From DASUPK01 sp963695805 (GTDB lineage Bacteria; Actinomycetota; Thermoleophilia; Solirubrobacterales; 70-9), in contig CAVOHV010000004.1 in NCBI GenBank assembly GCA_963695805.1, positions 1 through 64,000 on the forward strand: 64,000 bases of DNA, written 5' to 3'. Of the stretch, positions 61,481-64,000 are shown one piece after another. The notes under the pieces were generated by a model. The model saw only the letters and a program-made list of their open reading frames with translations, ran no database searches and had not been told where the DNA came from. Every line of letters begins with the position of its first letter. The stretch's first letter is position 1. The translations under genes and the position numbers were made by a program.

Positions 61481-64000
61481 CCGCCCAGTTCCTCGAGCTC
61501 GGCCCGGTAAGTGGCGAGCTTCTCCCGCTCCGCGTCGACCACGTCAGCCGGAGCCTTCGCCACGAAGCCCTCATTGGAGAGTTTGCCCTCGCCCCGCTTC
61601 ACCTCGACGCGAAGCATCTCTCGCCGCTCCTCGATCCGCGCCGCCACGGCCTCCGGGTCGACCCCCTCGGTCTCCAGGAGCTCGACGCCGGCGACACTCG
61701 CGATCGGCGCGCCGCCGTCCTCCGAGAACTCGACCCGGGCCAGCCGCGAGACCAGCTCGTGTGGCCGGGAATCGTCGGTCCTCGCGGCCAGCACCTGCTT
61801 CACCGGCACGCCGGCCATGTCGCGCCAGCGCCGCAGCGCGCGCGTCAGCGCGATCGCCTGCCCGATCTGGGCCTCGGCGGACTCGTCGACCAGGCCCTCA
61901 TCCTGCTCGGGAAACGGATGGATGACCAGGGCCTCCGCGCTCGGCTCTGGCAGAAACGAGTAGATCTCCTCGGTGACGAAGGGCATCATCGGATGGGCGA
62001 GGGCCAGCACCTGCTCGAGCGCCCAGAGGAGGGTCGCCGAAGCGTCCTCGTCGCCGTCGTAGAGGCGCGGCTTGACGATTTCGAGATACCAGTCGCAGAG
62101 CTCTGACCAGAAGAAGTCGTAGAGATCGAGGGCGGCATGCGAGAAGTCGTACCCCTCGATCGACTCGCTCACCGAGCGCACGGCCCGCTGCAGCCGTGAC
62201 GCGATCCAGCGGTCCTCGACGTGGTTCGTGCGCGGCCCGGGCTCGACATCGTCGCGGGCCTCCATCAGCACCAGCCGCGATGCGTTCCACATCTTGTTGG
62301 CGAGGTCCCGACCCTGCTGAACCCGCGCCTCGGAAAACCGTACGTCCTGCGCCGACGACATCGCCAGCAGCCCGAAGCGCAGCGCGTCCGCTCCGTGCCG
62401 CTCCATCTCCTCGAGCGGGTCGATACCCGTGCCGAGGCTCTTCGACATGCGCCGCCCATCGGGCGCCTGGATGATCGAGTGGACGTAGACGTCGGAGAAC
62501 GGGGCCTCACCCGTGAACTCGAGCGAGGTCATGATCATCCGTGCGACCCAGAGGAAGATGATGTCCCGGGCCGTCACCATCGTGTCGGTCGGGAAAAAGG
62601 CCTTGAACTCGGGCGCTTCCGTGTCCGGCCAGCCGAGCGTCGCGAAGGGCCAGAGCGCGGAGCTGAACCAAGTGTCGAGCACATCGGACTCCTGCTCCCA
62701 GCCCTCGCCCTCGGGTGATTGCTCGCCGACGTAGGTCTCGTCGCCGCGGTACCAGACCGGAAGCCGGTGCCCCCACCAGAGCTGGCGGGAGATGCACCAG
62801 GGCCGGATGCGCTCCAGCCAGTCGAGGTAGACCTTGGTGTGGGGATCGGCGGGGATGAACCTGACCCGCCCGTCAGTCACCGCCTTGATCGCCGGCTTCG
62901 CCATCTCGTCCATCCGGCAGAACCACTGCAGCGAGATCAGCGGCTCGATCCTCTTCCCGGAGCGGTGCGAGAACGGGACGGAGTGTGTGTAGGGCTCCTC
63001 ATCCCGGATCAGCCCCTGCTCGCGCAGCTCGGCAACTACGGCGTCCTGCGCCTCCTCGGCGGTCATCCCGCGGAACCGCTCCGGCGCCTCGTCGGTGATC
63101 CGGCCGTCCTCGCCGATCACGCTGATCTCGGGCAGGTTGTTGGCGCGGCCGATCTCGAAGTCGTTGGGGTCGTGCCCCGGCGTGATCTTGAGCGCGCCGG
63201 TGCCGAACTCCGGGTCGACGTGCTGATCGGCGATCACCGGCAGGCGCCTGCCGACGAGCGGCAGGATCGCGTGCTTGCCGACGTCCCGATAGCGCTCGTC
63301 GGCCGGGTTCACTGCGACAGCCGTGTCGGCAAGCATCGTCTCGGGCCGAACCGTCGCCACGATCAGCTCTCCCCCGCCCTCCAGCGGATAGGCAATCTCC
63401 CAGAGCGTGTCGGTGACCACGCGGTTCTCAACCTCGAGGTCCGAGATCGCCGACTGGGTTCCAGGGTCCCAGTTGACCATGTAGTTGTCGCGGTAAATCC
63501 AGCCCTTGCGGTAGAGCTCGGCGAACACGCGATAGACCGCCTTCACATACCCGTCGTCGAGCGTGAACCGCTCCCGCTCGTAGTCACACGACGCGCCGAG
63601 CCGCTGGTACTGCTCGATGATCGTCGAGCCGTATTTCTCCTTCCAGGCCCAAACGCGCTCAGTGAACGCCTCCCGTCCCAGCTCCTCGCGCGACGTGCCC
63701 TCGGTGGCCAGTTCCTTCTCCACCACGGTCTGGGTCGCGATCCCGGCGTGGTCGGTGCCGAGGATCCAAAGTGTGTTGCGGCCGCGCATCCGATTGAGGC
63801 GGACGAGGGCGTCCTGGACGGACCCGTTCAGGGCATGGCCCATGTGGAGCGCGCCGGTGACATTCGGCGGCGGAATCGCGATCGAGTAGTTCTCCTCAGG
63901 AGATCCCTCCGCGGGCGGGTGAAACCAGCCGCCCTGCATCCAACGCTCGAATACCTGCCGCTCCACCGCCCCGGGGTCCCACCGGGTCGTGTTCTCGAGT
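61477..64000 (-). CDS. valS: Valyl-tRNA synthetase, 5' end outside window
   Basis: ValS charges tRNA-Val. At least 840 residues are visible: PPPNVTGALHMGHALNG (HIGH motif HMGH), the editing domain in the middle, KMSKS-type motif in RRMSKSLGTGIDPLE, the anticodon domain and the C-terminal coiled coil (KLATYRAELEELGG). The reading frame stays open to the right edge (TTRWDPGAVERQVFERW), so the true start is beyond the window; a GTG at 63966 is only an internal candidate. Confidence 0.95.
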   Translation of the reverse strand, partial: LENTTRWDPGAVERQVFERWMQGGWFHPPAEGSPEENYSIAIPPPNVTGALHMGHALNGSVQDALVRLNRMRGRNTLWILGTDHAGIATQTVVEKELATEGTSREELGREAFTERVWAWKEKYGSTIIEQYQRLGASCDYERERFTLDDGYVKAVYRVFAELYRKGWIYRDNYMVNWDPGTQSAISDLEVENRVVTDTLWEIAYPLEGGGELIVATVRPETMLADTAVAVNPADERYRDVGKHAILPLVGRRLPVIADQHVDPEFGTGALKITPGHDPNDFEIGRANNLPEISVIGEDGRITDEAPERFRGMTAEEAQDAVVAELREQGLIRDEEPYTHSVPFSHRSGKRIEPLISLQWFCRMDEMAKPAIKAVTDGRVRFIPADPHTKVYLDWLERIRPWCISRQLWWGHRLPVWYRGDETYVGEQSPEGEGWEQESDVLDTWFSSALWPFATLGWPDTEAPEFKAFFPTDTMVTARDIIFLWVARMIMTSLEFTGEAPFSDVYVHSIIQAPDGRRMSKSLGTGIDPLEEMERHGADALRFGLLAMSSAQDVRFSEARVQQGRDLANKMWNASRLVLMEARDDVEPGPRTNHVEDRWIASRLQRAVRSVSESIEGYDFSHAALDLYDFFWSELCDWYLEIVKPRLYDGDEDASATLLWALEQVLALAHPMMPFVTEEIYSFLPEPSAEALVIHPFPEQDEGLVDESAEAQIGQAIALTRALRRWRDMAGVPVKQVLAARTDDSRPHELVSRLARVEFSEDGGAPIASVAGVELLETEGVDPEAVAARIEERREMLRVEVKRGEGKLSNEGFVAKAPADVVDAEREKLATYRAELEELGG

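Overview
The window is a gene-dense, high-GC bacterial chromosome segment with no gene-free stretch longer than about 170 bases. The gene set and order point to an actinobacterium, most likely of the Thermoleophilia (Solirubrobacterales) group. The reasons are a fused HisIE, F420-type LLM and PPOX enzymes, a HadAB-like pair of hot-dog dehydratases, many promoters placed 5-9 bases before a start codon (leaderless or nearly so), and the order valS-folC-ndk-maf-mreB-rodA/pbp2-mreCD-rne-rplU-rpmA-obg-proBA-nadD-rsfS. The taxonomic call is an inference; no rRNA is present. One tRNA was found (tRNA-Ala, anticodon GGC). There is no prophage, insertion sequence or CRISPR array.

Layout. 1-3548: hisIE-trpEGD, translationally coupled, with trpD running off the left end. 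3618-7079: a YkvA-like gene, yqeY, phoH, ybeY, era and a small acidic protein. 7137-10914: hrcA-dnaJ-prmA-murI. 10939-16237: two hot-dog dehydratases, lepA, small enzymes, and a divergent SoxR regulator with its apparent target. 16251-25885: murJ, rpsT, holA, comEC, comEA, acyP, a cupin and leuS. 25948-30432: acs, F420-type enzymes, an antitoxin-like remnant and tRNA-Ala. 30581-43701: rsfS, nadD, proA, proB and obg, interrupted by a serine hydrolase, an aldehyde dehydrogenase, a GMC oxidoreductase, a transporter, pyrophosphatase and a nitrilase. 43744-57319: rpmA, rplU, RNase E/G and a cell-elongation cluster with two RodA-PBP2 pairs around mreCD, then mreB. 57440-64000: maf, ndk, an AbiEi-DUF559 protein, a zinc-ribbon membrane protein, folC and valS, which runs off the right end.

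How the genes work together. Most genes lie on the minus strand in tightly coupled operons (ATGA, GTGA and TGATG overlaps) covering translation, ribosome assembly, wall elongation and amino-acid synthesis. Plus-strand genes are single insertions, several ending stop-to-stop against a minus-strand gene at a CTAG.

Main unusual observations. (1) A dispersed palindromic element with ends GATGCGAGG and ACCCGTTT occurs about eight times, several times read in frame inside proteins (TrpE, YbeY, LeuS and the tail of one RodA). (2) Several essential genes (nadD, maf, folC, and probably ybeY and soxR) have no ATG, GTG or TTG that would give a complete protein. (3) A SoxR-type promoter with a 19-base spacer and a SoxR-box palindrome drives a DUF5519-like gene. 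(4) TANNNT boxes sit 5-9 bases before about 15 start codons.
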